DNA of 64,000 nucleotides from Paenibacillus tyrphae (GCF_000722545.1 NZ_JNVM01000006.1:62001-126000), one strand, 5' to 3'; counted from the first letter of the stretch, positions 44,272 through 53,733 are shown. Made by a program: numbers and translations. Notes: generated by a model not told the origin, from the sequence alone.

Positions 44272-44570
44272 TTAACGATTACAAATCAAGTAAAGAGGAT
44301 TGCCATCAGGATCACTGAAGTGCGCGAGTCGAGTTCCATTGTTTTCCGCAATATGTTGGAATTCAACACCACGAGATTTCAGTACCTCGATTGCTGACTC
44401 TAACTCTTGTACTTCAAATCCAATCGAAATGCTTTCTGGCTTTCCCTGTTGAAAACCTTGTTCTCCGGCAGGATGCAGCAGCCCAATTGTCAATCCCGGT
44501 GCTTCAACCTGTGCAAAATGCCCCTCTACTTGGTGTTGTAATTTTAATAGTAGTAAAATTGTACTGCTTT
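44272..44570 (-). pseudogene. VOC (glyoxalase/bleomycin-resistance) protein, 3' part, cut by an insertion element
   Basis: The minus-strand frame encodes GHFAQVEAPGLTIGLLHPA, then ISIGFEVQELESAIEVLKSR and LAHFSDPDGNPLYLICNR, the C-terminal two thirds of a VOC fold. Reading upstream, KAVQFYYY appears just before the junction at about 44570 but in another frame, with a TAA at 44544-44546. The N-terminal 15 codons are found on the far side of the element at 46356-46400. Confidence 0.8.
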
Positions 44571-44683
44571 AGTGAACTACTCGCCACCTACGCTTTGCTT
44601 AGAGGTGGGGGCTTCTAAGGTAATCGTACCTAGCGGTACGAAATTGACTTAGCTATCGAGCCTGTTCCATGCTCTATATATGA

Positions 44684-45796
44684 TTATGCTAAACATCGCA
44701 ATCCTTCACGCTTGATATTGATCGAAGCATTCCAGTCTCGATCTGCAACAAAACCACAATCGCAGTGGAATATACGCTCAGAAAGAGATAGAGACTCCTT
44801 CACTCGACCGCAACATGAACATGTTTTGGATGATGGAAACCACTTATCTATTTTGATGAGCCTTTTCCCTTGCTCCTCTAACTTGTATTGGAGAAATGTT
44901 GTGAACATGCCCCATGCATTATCGGCAACGCTTTTGCCGAAGTTAAGGGTTCGTGACATTCCCTTCATGTTGAGATCTTCGATAACAACGCAATCATACC
45001 GTTTCGCTAATTTGTGCGATTCCTTATGTAGAAAGTCTTTTCTTTGATTTGCTACTCTTTCGTGCAGTTTTGCAATGTTCAATCGTTGCTTATGCCAACG
45101 ATTAGAACCTTTCTTTCTGCGTGATAGAATACGCTGTTCCTTTGCTAATTTTTCCAAGGATTGTCGATAGAAACGAAGGGAATTGGCTGTCTTACCCTCT
45201 TCGCTATCAACAAATAAGCCGTTCATGGAAAAATCCAAGCCAACAACCGCTTGTACTTCTTTTTGTACAGGTTGATGTTCGTATTCGATGAGGATAGAAA
45301 TATAGTGTTTTCCTGTTTTTGTTCGAGAAACCGTACAAGACTTGATGATGTGATGTGACGGAATTTCTCGATGCTGCTTCATTTTTACAAGTTTCAGTTT
45401 CGGTAATTTGATATAGCCATCAAAGAGCAAGATGTTTCCGTTGACCACGTTCGTTGTATAGGACTGCCTTGCTTTGCGACTTTTGAACTTCGGAAAATCA
45501 GCACGTCCGGAAAAGAAGTTTTGGTATGCCTTTTGCAGATGGAGTTGGGCGTTTGCTAACGCAAGGCTGTCTACTTCCTTTAGTCAAGGATACTCACTCT
45601 TGTATTTTGCAGGTGTAGGTAACTTTTGTTTCTTCAATGCATCTTGATCATCCTTGAATTGCTCATAGGTTTCCTTTCGTTCAGCCAACATTTTGTTGTA
45701 AACAAAACGAACGCAACCGAAGGTTCTTGCAAGCAGTTGTTCTTGTTGCGGCGTTGGGTACAAACGGAACTTATAGGCCTTGTTTGCTATACCCAG
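44684..45796 (-). pseudogene. tnpB: TnpB RNA-guided nuclease gene with an in-frame stop
   Basis: The frame starts near 45790 (IANKAYKFRLYPTPQQEQLL) and reads as TnpB to the end except for a TGA at 45594-45596, between KYKSEYP and LKEVDS, where Trp is expected. The RuvC-like active site is intact: GLDFS, VIEDLNMKG, and DRDWNASINI, with zinc knuckle CSCC...CDCG. A downstream GTG/ATG could yield a 254-residue C-terminal piece. No usual start codon is at the family N-terminus (CTG 45794-45796 or ATA 45788-45790). The guide RNA would come from the 3' end toward 44571. Confidence 0.85.
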
Positions 45797-45801
45797 TCAC
45801 C

Positions 45802-46200
45802 TCACTTCATTCCCTGACTTTCGATATATTTCTTGATTACTTCCATAGGTGCGCCACCTGTTGTAAGTAAGCAAAAACTTCTTGACCAAAAGTATTCTTT
45901 CCAAAGCTTCTTTCTTACTTGTGGAAACTCTTTTTTGACCAATCTCGAACTTGCGCTTTTATACGCATTGATGAACTTTGACAATTCGGTGTTCGGGTGT
46001 GCTTTGAACAAAATATGCACATGGTCCATATCATGATTCCATTCGACTAAGGATATATTGTAGTTTTCACCCAAACGAACAAACATATCTTTCGCATAGT
46101 CAGATATGGTGTCATCCATCACTTTTCTGCGATATTTCACAACCAAAACAAGATGATAATACAAAAGGAACACTGAATGATTATTATTGTCTAATTTCAT
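45802..46200 (-). CDS. tnpA: IS200-type Y1 transposase TnpA
   Basis: 132 residues, intact. HUH motif DHVHILFKAHP near residue 62 and the catalytic Tyr in EVIKKYIESQG near the C-terminus are in place, and the start LDNNNHSVFLLYYHLVLVVK is typical. It cuts and joins single-stranded element ends. It is upstream of tnpB on the same strand with the ends nearly touching. Confidence 0.92.
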   Translation of the reverse strand: MKLDNNNHSVFLLYYHLVLVVKYRRKVMDDTISDYAKDMFVRLGENYNISLVEWNHDMDHVHILFKAHPNTELSKFINAYKSASSRLVKKEFPQVRKKLWKEYFWSRSFCLLTTGGAPMEVIKKYIESQGMK

Positions 46201-46355
46201 TAATATAATAGCCTTTCTTTTATCTAAGACTGATTATATCGCATCATACAAAAATATGGCAACAAAAAGACTTTAGGCTTTGCCTACCGAAATTCATCTC
46301 CCACTTTCATCAAGCTTCGCAAGATTTAGAAGTGGGAGACTTCTTTCGGAGGGAC

Positions 46356-46400
46356 GTTAAAATCAGATACCATTACAGCTACGTTGCCACTCTTGAACAT
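46356..46400 (-). pseudogene. VOC protein, 5' part
   Basis: ATG 46398-46400 with GGAGGG upstream, then MFKSGNVAVMVSDFN, the first 15 codons of the gene whose remainder lies at 44272-44570. The frame is in register with the KAVQFYYY segment across the element. Confidence 0.8.
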
Positions 46401-46434
46401 TGTATATTCCCTCCATTTGAAAATAAATCTTATG

Positions 46435-47637
46435 TTAATTATTCAATCCTAGACTTCGTTTATATGCGAAGATCTCCTCGACGGCTCGACGATACCCACC
46501 CGCAGCTCGGAACGAATCGCCAATTTCAACGCATACCTTTCGAATTGATGCATCCTTGAGCGCGCGTTCCGCCGCTTCTTTGAGACCTCCAGCGGTTAAC
46601 CCTTCTTGACTCAGATGGAGGCCTGCACCGATTTCAGCCACACGTCGCGCTATTATAGGTTGGTCGGCGCTTTGGGGAAGTACAATCAGCGGTACACCAT
46701 AATAAAGACCTTCACTGGTACTATTCATGCCTCCGTGAGTGATAAATAACTTCGCGCGTTGAAGTACTTCGAGTTGCGGCACGTAGTTGCGGACGATAAA
46801 ATTCGCTGGAATGTCTCCCAATTCCGCAATCCGGGTTTGCCTGCCAACGGATAGAATCACGGTGTACTCCGTTTCGGCGAACGCCGCAAAGCATAGCTTG
46901 TAAAAATCCAATGCTTGATTAAAAACTGTGCCGAATGAAATGTAAATCAGGCGATCCGTGTCCACATGAGAGAAATCAAAATGATCGTCCGAGCGCGGCA
47001 CGACAGACGGCCCTACGAACTTGTACGTCTCGTCGAAGCTTTCTCCACCGGGTTGGAAGTGTTTCGACGTGTAGACGATGGTCAACGGCGCTGGATTGCA
47101 GAAGACCTCGTAGGCGGAGCCCAATTGTACCTTGTATTTCGCTTGCACGCTCCTGACCAGCTGTTGAAACTCCTGTTGTGCACGTTCATTCACATCTACC
47201 GGAAAATGGAGCGCGAGGTGATCTTGCATTCTGTCAAAGCTGTTTTGTTGAATGGCAAAACTCGTACACGAGTTGATTGCCGGTACGTCAAGTATTTGCG
47301 CGAGCAAACGCCCACAGCCGAACATCGAGTCATGAATGATGTAATCGAAACGTTCTCCTTTTGTTTGCTCCAGGACACTCGGAATGACGATGTCGGCGGT
47401 GCGCAACAGTCCACCCACTCGTCCCCAAGGACTTCTTCCACCGGCAAGGAACGCCTCCACAAATTTGCCGCCATCGAACGTGATCACCTCTGCACCCGTT
47501 GGCTCGACGCGATCACGAAATTGATCCATTATAAAGTAAACTACCTCTTCGCCACGACGGATAAGTTCTTGAACAACACCGAGGGTTGGATTGATATGTC
47601 CTTCGGAACCTCCGTTGATAAATAAAACGCGTGCCAT
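46435..47637 (-). CDS. Macrolide-type (MGT/YjiC-like) glycosyltransferase
   Basis: About 400 residues of GT1 family. Start MARVLFINGGSEGHINPTLG; donor site FITHGGMNSTSEGLYYGVPL followed by IVLPQSADQP near residue 310. Members transfer glucose from UDP-glucose to macrolides, flavonoids or other small molecules. ATG at 47635-47637 (or 47641-47643), after AAAGGTG. It follows a PadR-type regulator on the same strand after 30-40 bases, which may control it in response to a toxic aglycone. Confidence 0.88.
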   Translation of the reverse strand: MARVLFINGGSEGHINPTLGVVQELIRRGEEVVYFIMDQFRDRVEPTGAEVITFDGGKFVEAFLAGGRSPWGRVGGLLRTADIVIPSVLEQTKGERFDYIIHDSMFGCGRLLAQILDVPAINSCTSFAIQQNSFDRMQDHLALHFPVDVNERAQQEFQQLVRSVQAKYKVQLGSAYEVFCNPAPLTIVYTSKHFQPGGESFDETYKFVGPSVVPRSDDHFDFSHVDTDRLIYISFGTVFNQALDFYKLCFAAFAETEYTVILSVGRQTRIAELGDIPANFIVRNYVPQLEVLQRAKLFITHGGMNSTSEGLYYGVPLIVLPQSADQPIIARRVAEIGAGLHLSQEGLTAGGLKEAAERALKDASIRKVCVEIGDSFRAAGGYRRAVEEIFAYKRSLGLNN

Positions 47638-47676
47638 ATTCATCACCTTTCGTCATGAAGTACACAGCTCCAAGCG

Positions 47677-48279
47677 CTAGCCGTCGCTTAGACTCTCCCA
47701 AATTCGCTCACCCTCAATCCCTTCTCCATTTATTCGAAGATTATTGATTAACTGAAGAACCCACTCTTCGTCATAACGGAGTTTGTCCAACCGATGCCGG
47801 AACCAGATCAGATTGTATTGTCGTTCCTCATCGGGCATCATTTCGTCTTTGCTCACATACTCCACCCGTTCTTCCTCATGGCGGAGTTCAAATCGCAGGT
47901 AATCCTTGTACTGGTGCAAAATCAAAAACTGCAGCTCTCTGCTGATCATGTCAAAATTCGAAAACTTGGAATAAAATTGCAACTCATAATCCGTTGAGTA
48001 TGGAATCGGTTCTTCCATCAGCCGAAAAAAGCGGCGTCTGCCATCCTCCGTTATTCTGTACATTTTTTTCTTTTTTCCTCTTCCCTGCCGTTCACCTTCC
48101 TGTTGTTCATCGGGAACCTGCTCGATCAACCCATCTGCAAGCAGGCTATGAATGAGCGGATAAAGCACCCCCCAGCTGATTTTTCGCGTAGGTCCAATAA
48201 TTCCGTTCAAGATCGTGTGCAGCAAATAGCCATGCATCGGAGATCCTGTCAATTCGCCGAGAATAAACAATTCAAACAT
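47677..48279 (-). CDS. PadR-family transcriptional regulator
   Basis: 200 residues: winged helix with LFILGELTGSPMHGYLLHTI, KISWGVLYPLIHSLLADGLI and RGKKKKMYRITEDGRRRFF, then the long C-terminal dimerisation helices of the Vir_act_alpha_C type. It likely represses itself and the glycosyltransferase downstream. An AT-rich dyad lies upstream. Confidence 0.9.
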   Translation of the reverse strand: MFELFILGELTGSPMHGYLLHTILNGIIGPTRKISWGVLYPLIHSLLADGLIEQVPDEQQEGERQGRGKKKKMYRITEDGRRRFFRLMEEPIPYSTDYELQFYSKFSNFDMISRELQFLILHQYKDYLRFELRHEEERVEYVSKDEMMPDEERQYNLIWFRHRLDKLRYDEEWVLQLINNLRINGEGIEGERIWESLSDG

Positions 48280-48319
48280 AATGCCTCCCTAAAGGTTTAT
48301 CTGATTTTATTATATCGAA

Positions 48320-48345
48320 AAGATATATTAAATCAATATATTTAT
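48320..48345. promoter_or_regulatory. Possible PadR operator
   Basis: GATATATTAAATCAATATAT is a dyad (ATATATT/AATATAT-like arms) about 45 bases upstream of the PadR start. PadR sites are commonly ATGT/ACAT dyads, so the match is loose. Confidence 0.4.
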
Positions 48346-48455
48346 TCGTTATAAAACTGAATTGTAATCCATGTAAAGCTTTCCTTGACAATCATCTTAA
48401 AAAGTATTATCTTAAATTTAAGACAAAATAGTAACTATCGACGGAGGTCCTCCCT

Positions 48456-49082
48456 ATGAACGACTTTACAGCCCTGCTAAAATCTCGAAGATCGGCAACC
48501 AAATTCATCCCGAATACGGACATCCCGGACAAAGAGCTTGAAGAGATGTTCGGGCTGGTCAAATTCGCCCCTTCCGCTTTCAACTTGCAGCATGCGCATT
48601 ACGTCGTCGTCAAAGACCCGGACTTAAAAACGAAAGTACACGAAGCGGCCAGCAAGCAATACAAAGTGCTGATGGCTTCCGCGGCCATTCTGGTGCTGGG
48701 CGATACGGAGGCGTACAAAGACGCGGCGAAAATCAACGAAGGCTTCCTCCATCTCGGCGTGATGAGCAAGCAGGAATACGACCAAACGGTCGAATACGTC
48801 AATGCTTTCTATGAAAACCGCGGCGAAACGTTCAAGCGCGAAGAAGCGATCCGCAACGCCAGCTTGTCGGCCATGCTGTTCATGCTGATCGCCAAAGACC
48901 GCGGCTGGGATACGTGCCCGATGATCGGCTTCGACCCGGATGCGATGCGCGCTGTCCTGAACATTCCAGACCGTTACGTGCCCGCTATGTTGATTACGAT
49001 CGGCAAAGAAGATGTGTCGGGACAACGGCCGCGCGGCTACCGCAAGCCGACCGGAGAATTTGTCACCTATAACCAATTCTAA
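48456..49082 (+). CDS. Nitroreductase-family flavoprotein
   Basis: A 208-residue FMN/NAD(P)H oxidoreductase. SRRSATKF near the N-terminus contacts FMN phosphate; APSAFNLQHAHYVVVKD and the later DRGWDTCPMIGFDPDAM and QRPRGYRKP complete the family pattern. It probably reduces nitro compounds or quinones. GGAGG lies 8 bases before the ATG. A MarR regulator and pirin gene follow in the same direction, consistent with an electrophile response set. Confidence 0.9.
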   Translation: MNDFTALLKSRRSATKFIPNTDIPDKELEEMFGLVKFAPSAFNLQHAHYVVVKDPDLKTKVHEAASKQYKVLMASAAILVLGDTEAYKDAAKINEGFLHLGVMSKQEYDQTVEYVNAFYENRGETFKREEAIRNASLSAMLFMLIAKDRGWDTCPMIGFDPDAMRAVLNIPDRYVPAMLITIGKEDVSGQRPRGYRKPTGEFVTYNQF

Positions 49083-49171
49083 AACAATCTAACTCAGGTA
49101 TGTATTGCCGCTCAGGAATGAGGAATACTGATTGCAGGCTCATCGTGCGGCAGCGAAAGGAGTTGCGAACG

Positions 49172-49621
49172 TTGAACGCAGAGAACAACCGGGACGAATC
49201 GCTGCATTTGTTCATTGTGCTTTCCAGGGCGTGCGAATGGGTCACGGCCCATGCCCACCGGGACATCCGCCGGTACGGTTTGAATCCGACCGAATATGCG
49301 GTGCTGGAGCTGCTGTATCATAAGGGCTCCCAGCCTTTGCAGCAGATCGGCGGCAAAATTTTGATGACAAGCGGTAACATCACCTATGTCGTAGACAAGC
49401 TGGAGCAAAAGGGGCTTGTCGTACGAAAGCCGTGCCCGGAAGACCGCCGGGTCAGCTTCGCCGAAATTACGGAGAAAGGCACAGCCTTTCTGGACGAGGC
49501 GTTCCCGCAGCACCGCCAAGCGATCGAAGCCGCGGTCGCCGGCTTGACCGCCGAGGAGAAGCGCCAGGCGATCGGCCTGCTTAAGAAACTCGGGGTCGCG
49601 GCGCAGGAAAGCTTCAAATAG
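49172..49621 (+). CDS. MarR-family transcriptional regulator
   Basis: 149 residues from TTG 49172-49174, 9 bases after AAAGGAG. HTH core is QQIGGKILMTSGNITYVVDK with the wing LEQKGLVVRKPCPEDRRVSF. The single Cys in the wing could sense oxidants, as in OhrR-like members, but placement differs. It lies between nitroreductase and pirin genes and may control them. Confidence 0.88.
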   Translation: MNAENNRDESLHLFIVLSRACEWVTAHAHRDIRRYGLNPTEYAVLELLYHKGSQPLQQIGGKILMTSGNITYVVDKLEQKGLVVRKPCPEDRRVSFAEITEKGTAFLDEAFPQHRQAIEAAVAGLTAEEKRQAIGLLKKLGVAAQESFK

Positions 49622-49708
49622 CGGGACGCCTCCGGCGATCCCGCAGCTCATATCTTAATATTGAGATGTTTTCAAAACCAAACTATTCTTATCTAGGAGG
49701 TTATTTTG

Positions 49709-50485
49709 ATGCAAATCATGATCTATCCCCCCACGATGCAAGGAACCGGAGCCTTTGACGGAGGCCGGATTACGGAGCAGAAGCCGATCGGATTTCCCGG
49801 CGAACGGTCGGTGGTTAAGCGGGTCGGGCCGCTGTTTTATTGGGCGTGGGCTTTCGCCGCGGAGGAAGGCTATATCGGGTCTCATCCTCATCAAGCGTTC
49901 GAGATCATCACGTATGTTCTTGCCGGCAAAGCGGAGCATGGCGACTCGCTCGGCACGCGAAGCGTCGTCGGGCCCGGCGGCGCGCAGGTGATGCAGACCG
50001 GATCGGGCGTGTCCCACGAAGAGCGGTTTATCGGTCCGGATATGGAAGGCTTCCAAATCTGGTTCGAGCCGGAGCTGAATGAAGCGTTGAAACGGAAGCC
50101 GACATATCGCCAGTTCGACCATGAGGCGTTTCCGGAGGAAGCCGGAGAAGGGTTCATACGCAAAACGGTCATCGGCGACAGATCGCCGGTCGAGCTCGTC
50201 GCAGACGCCAAAATGTGGGATTTGACGCTAGAGCCCGGCGCCGTCTACCGGCACGTCATTCCGGCAGGCCATACGTTAACGGCGCTTGCCGTCCGCGGAC
50301 ACGGAGCCTGGACGAACGCTTCGGCCGAAGACGCGGTCACTCCGTTCCGGCATAAAGATTTCATGCTGCTCGGGGCAGCCGCCGACACGAACGTCTCGCT
50401 TCAAGCCGCTGACGGCGAAACGCTGCGGATCATGCTGATCGAGGTTCCTACCACCGTCGATTACCCGCTTTACCCAAAACGATAA
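49709..50485 (+). CDS. Pirin-family protein
   Basis: 258 residues with bicupin architecture. N-terminal metal-site motif SHPHQAFEIITYVLAGKAEH near residue 53 and QTGSGVSHEERF near residue 97; the second cupin has no full ligand set, as usual. Some pirins act as quercetin dioxygenases. TAGGAGG precedes ATG 49709. Terminated by the hairpin at 50495-50523. Confidence 0.9.
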   Translation: MQIMIYPPTMQGTGAFDGGRITEQKPIGFPGERSVVKRVGPLFYWAWAFAAEEGYIGSHPHQAFEIITYVLAGKAEHGDSLGTRSVVGPGGAQVMQTGSGVSHEERFIGPDMEGFQIWFEPELNEALKRKPTYRQFDHEAFPEEAGEGFIRKTVIGDRSPVELVADAKMWDLTLEPGAVYRHVIPAGHTLTALAVRGHGAWTNASAEDAVTPFRHKDFMLLGAAADTNVSLQAADGETLRIMLIEVPTTVDYPLYPKR

Positions 50486-50494
50486 TCGCACGTT

Positions 50495-50523
50495 AAGCCC
50501 CGCGGATAACCGTGGGGCTTTTT
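50495..50523 (+). terminator. Terminator of the pirin gene
   Basis: AAGCCCCGCGG-ATAA-CCGTGGGGCTT (one G-T pair) followed by TTT. Confidence 0.9.
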
Positions 50524-50640
50524 GCGCAAAAAAGGGGTCTTCCGATTTTGTGGTGGATTCGACTTCACATACTGCAAAGATTGAGGTATGAAAATTTGAC
50601 AATTACAGTATTGAAGTTTTATACTAAAAAAGTGTTTAAA

Positions 50641-50650
50641 CGTTCGAACG
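50641..50650. promoter_or_regulatory. Operator-like palindrome before the ArsR-type gene
   Basis: Perfect CGTTCGAACG, 21 bases before the ATG. The half-site GTTCG/CGAAC recurs at 51014-51029 ahead of the hydrolase gene. Confidence 0.6.
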
Positions 50651-50670
50651 ATTAGACAGGGAGAAGGATC

Positions 50671-50982
50671 ATGAGTCAACATACAATAGACATATTAAGA
50701 GAATGTACACCTATTTTTTCAATATTGCAGGATCATAATCGTCAAGACATATTGGTGCTACTTTATGATGAAGGAGAAATGTCAGTAAGTCAGATAGCAG
50801 AACGTCTTACTCTTTCTAGACCAGCTATTTCACACCATTTGAAGCACCTTTTAGACGCAAAAGTAGTTACTGTTCAAAAGCGTGCTACGGAAAGATATTA
50901 TGCTCTTTCTCTTGATCACTCCATTAAGTTATTAAAACAACTACTTCAATCATTGGAAACCGATGACCAATCGAAAAAATAA
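50671..50982 (+). CDS. ArsR-family HTH regulator
   Basis: 103 residues, winged helix: QDHNRQDILVLLYDEGEMSV, SQIAERLTLSRPAISHHLKH, then LLDAKVVTVQKRATERYYAL. There is no metal-binding CxC motif, so it senses something other than heavy metals. The gene and the hydrolase after it are markedly more AT-rich than the flanks, suggesting acquisition as a pair. Palindromes precede both genes. Confidence 0.87.
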   Translation: MSQHTIDILRECTPIFSILQDHNRQDILVLLYDEGEMSVSQIAERLTLSRPAISHHLKHLLDAKVVTVQKRATERYYALSLDHSIKLLKQLLQSLETDDQSKK

Positions 50983-51013
50983 TCAACAAAAAATAAATTT
51001 TTTTACACAAAAC

Positions 51014-51029
51014 GTTCGTGAGTTCGAAC
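51014..51029. promoter_or_regulatory. Operator-like dyad before the hydrolase gene
   Basis: GTTCG-TGAGTT-CGAAC, sharing its half-sites with the palindrome at 50641-50650. Probably bound by the ArsR-type regulator between them. Confidence 0.6.
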
Positions 51030-51060
51030 AAATGAACCAAATTTTAAGGGAGGAAATAAA

Positions 51061-52002
51061 ATGACATACAGTAAACAAAGAGAATGGCTTGAGATACAAC
51101 AGTATTTACCAAACAGCTACCAATTTACAGAAAATTATCAACCAACAGAAGAATGGTGGAACTGGAAAGGACACAAGGTACATTTAGATTGCTTCCGTAA
51201 TAAAAAAGCTCCAGTTAAAATAATTTTATTTCATGGAGTAGGTACAAATGGTAGACAGATGTCCATGATTGTAGGCGGTCCTCTTTCGAAAGACGGCCTC
51301 GAAACGGTTGCTATTGACATGCCTACCTATGGAGTAACAAAAGTAAGAAAAGGTGCGGTTGTAAAATACGATGACTGGGTTAATTTAGCATGCGATTATA
51401 TCGTTTATGAATTACAACGTGATGACAGACCCATTGTACTCTATGGTTTAAGTGCAGGTGGTATGGAAACTTACCATGTTGCTGCTAAAAATAAGAAAGT
51501 AAAAGGAATCATTGGTATGACATTCTTGGATCAAAGAAATCAACAAGTTCGTGATGAAACAGCTAGAAACCTCTTTATGAGTCGTGTTGGAAGTCCAATG
51601 GTAGGAATTGCTTGTAAAATCGGACTAGGAAACTTCAAGATGAAGATGAGTACGGCTTCCAAAATGAGCGCTTTATGCAACGATATGAAAGTAATGGAGG
51701 TATTTAATCGCGATAAAACTTCTGCTGCCAATAAGGCAAGTATGGAATTTATTAACAGTTACAGCAATTACCATCCAGCAATGGAACCAGAAAATTTTGA
51801 TGTATGTCCTATTCTTTTAACGCAACCTGATCAGGATAGATGGACACCGTTACATTTAAGCACACCATTCTTAGATAAAATAAAAAAGGTAGATGTGAAA
51901 GTAGTTATGCTAGAAAACGGAGGTCATTACCCAGTGGAGCAACCTGCGTTAGATCAAATGCATGATGCCATCCTAGAATTCATTCATAAGGTTACAAAAT
52001 AA
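51061..52002 (+). CDS. Alpha/beta hydrolase
   Basis: 313 residues. Oxyanion region ILFHGVGTNGRQMS near residue 57, nucleophile elbow VLYGLSAGGMETYHV near residue 125, acid in LTQPDQDRWTPLHLS, and His in ENGGHYPVEQPALDQM. The fold suggests an esterase/lipase, substrate unknown. AGGGAGG precedes the ATG. Codons are AT-rich (many AAA, TTA, ATT), unlike neighbours on both sides. Confidence 0.87.
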   Translation: MTYSKQREWLEIQQYLPNSYQFTENYQPTEEWWNWKGHKVHLDCFRNKKAPVKIILFHGVGTNGRQMSMIVGGPLSKDGLETVAIDMPTYGVTKVRKGAVVKYDDWVNLACDYIVYELQRDDRPIVLYGLSAGGMETYHVAAKNKKVKGIIGMTFLDQRNQQVRDETARNLFMSRVGSPMVGIACKIGLGNFKMKMSTASKMSALCNDMKVMEVFNRDKTSAANKASMEFINSYSNYHPAMEPENFDVCPILLTQPDQDRWTPLHLSTPFLDKIKKVDVKVVMLENGGHYPVEQPALDQMHDAILEFIHKVTK

Positions 52003-52006
52003 TCTA

Positions 52007-52048
52007 CAAAAAAAAGGGCCTCCGCCGGCCCATGGCCCGTTCGGAGGC
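52007..52048. terminator. Terminator between hydrolase and oxidase genes
   Basis: GCCTCCG pairs with CGGAGGC around a GC-rich loop with its own GGCC dyads; A-run 52007-52015 gives a U-tract for the minus-strand oxidase operon. Confidence 0.75.
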
Positions 52049-52083
52049 AAAAGAGAGAAAATGGAGGAATAGAGTATCGAATA

Positions 52084-53733
52084 TTACCAGGTCTTGAATC
52101 CTTTCGAGCCAACGCTGGCATTCGAAATAATATCCATGACCGGTACGGAGTAAGCTACAAGAATAAGGACAACCAGCACACCGACCCATACGCCCCAGCG
52201 CTCGAAGATGGCCGGCGATTTTTCCGCCGCTTCGCTCGCTTCCGCGATCGGGAACTCGGTTTCCCCTTTCGGCGCGCTGAGCAGCATGACGACGTTAATG
52301 ATCATCATGACGACGCCGATGAACAAGATCGTGCCGCCGATGGCCATCGCCACATGGTACGGCATCCAGCCTACCGCATCCGCGCTGTCCTGATACGTGG
52401 TAAAGGCGGTCCGGCGAGGCGATCCAAGCAGACCGACCGTATGCATCGCGCCCGACATGAAGAACATGCCGACCATCCATACGATCGTTTGGATAATCCC
52501 CATCCGGTGCATGAGCGGAGTCATTTCCCGCCCCAGCATCGCCGGGATCAACCAATAGGTAATGCCGAAGAAGGTCAACGCCACGCTCGTTGCCACCGTC
52601 AGATGGAAGTGGCCGGTTACCCACAGCGTGTTGTGAACGATAGCGTTCAACTCGTGGCTCGCGTTAATCAATCCCCCGGCTCCGGCCGGGATGAAGATCA
52701 GCATCCCCATGAACGGAGCGAAGAAGCGGACGTCCTTCCAAGGCAGCTTTTTCAGCCAGCCGAACAGTCCTTTCGCACCGACGGAGCGGCCGTGCATCTC
52801 GAAGGAGGCGAACAACGAGAACGCCGTCATCAGCGACGGAATAACGACCATGAACGTCAGAACGACCTGCACGAATTTCCAGACGTTCGAGATCCCCGGC
52901 TCCATGAGCTGATGGTGGAAGCCGACCGGAATCGAGAAGAGCAGGAACATGATGAACGACAGGCGGGCAAGCGCATCACTGAACATTTTGCCGCCGATCA
53001 CCTTCGGAATGACAACATACCAGCACATATAAGCAGGCAATAGCCAGAAGTAAACAAGCGGATGGCCGAAATACCAGAACAGCGTCCGGCTCAATACGAC
53101 GTTGACCGTATCGACCCAACCAAGCGACCACGGGATAAGCTGGAACAATACCTCGATCGCGACGCCCAGCGTTGCGATAATCCACATCAGCATCGTCACG
53201 ACGGCCATAAACGTAAAGATCGGGGTCGTTTCACCGCGGTGCGTTTTTTTCCAATAGCGGTAGTTGATGAAGATGCCGAAGCCGCTCATCCAGCTCCCGA
53301 CGACGACGAACACTAACGCGATGTAAAACGCAGGCGATGCTTTAAGCGGAGCATAGAACGTGTACAGCACCGTCGCCCGGTTCAGCAAAATCTCAACCGT
53401 GGCGATCGCCGTTCCGAGCGTCATCAGGCCGAAGCCGAGCCAGCCGAGATTGCGGGCAATCGGCAGCAAACGGCCGCCGAGCGTACGGGCAACCCCCGCA
53501 TATAAAAATCCGATGATGAAATAGGTGGTGAAGATGAGCGCCATCAAGACGCCGTGCGCCGTCAGCAGTTGGTAATAGCCGATGCCCATCGGCAGCGCAA
53601 GCATTCCCCCGCGGACGAGCCCTTGCATAACGCCGGCAATGCCGCCGAGAAACAGCGCGAAGAAAGCGAACAGAATATGGGCGAGCACCAGAGCCGAATC
53701 GCGCCGATCGAAACTTTTCAGATTTTGAATCAT
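52084..53733 (-). CDS. b(o/a)3-type cytochrome c oxidase subunit I
   Basis: 549 residues, about 13 helices. Heme-copper ligands are visible: TAHGVLMALIF (low-spin heme His), WYFGHPLVYFWLLPAY (CuB His and cross-linked Tyr pattern), HHQLMEPG, and VTGHFHLTVA (heme a3/b His). The SxxFWxxGH pattern with PLVYFW is of the B-type (ba3) family rather than the A-type CtaD. It reduces oxygen at the membrane with electrons from subunit II. Last gene of a three-gene unit. Confidence 0.9.
   Translation of the reverse strand: MIQNLKSFDRRDSALVLAHILFAFFALFLGGIAGVMQGLVRGGMLALPMGIGYYQLLTAHGVLMALIFTTYFIIGFLYAGVARTLGGRLLPIARNLGWLGFGLMTLGTAIATVEILLNRATVLYTFYAPLKASPAFYIALVFVVVGSWMSGFGIFINYRYWKKTHRGETTPIFTFMAVVTMLMWIIATLGVAIEVLFQLIPWSLGWVDTVNVVLSRTLFWYFGHPLVYFWLLPAYMCWYVVIPKVIGGKMFSDALARLSFIMFLLFSIPVGFHHQLMEPGISNVWKFVQVVLTFMVVIPSLMTAFSLFASFEMHGRSVGAKGLFGWLKKLPWKDVRFFAPFMGMLIFIPAGAGGLINASHELNAIVHNTLWVTGHFHLTVATSVALTFFGITYWLIPAMLGREMTPLMHRMGIIQTIVWMVGMFFMSGAMHTVGLLGSPRRTAFTTYQDSADAVGWMPYHVAMAIGGTILFIGVVMMIINVVMLLSAPKGETEFPIAEASEAAEKSPAIFERWGVWVGVLVVLILVAYSVPVMDIISNASVGSKGFKTW

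Larger units (their letters stand above)
44571..46355 (-). mobile_element. IS200/IS605-family insertion element (tnpA + broken tnpB)
   Basis: The limits follow from the split VOC gene: coding resumes exactly outside 44571 and 46355. The VOC strand reads TTTTAAC immediately 5' of the element, a likely insertion-target tetramer or pentamer. Both ends carry hairpins instead of inverted repeats: GAAGTCTCCCACTTC near 46328-46344 and CCACCT/AGGTGG near 44583-44608. No target duplication is visible, as expected for single-strand transposition by a Y1 enzyme. Confidence 0.85.
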
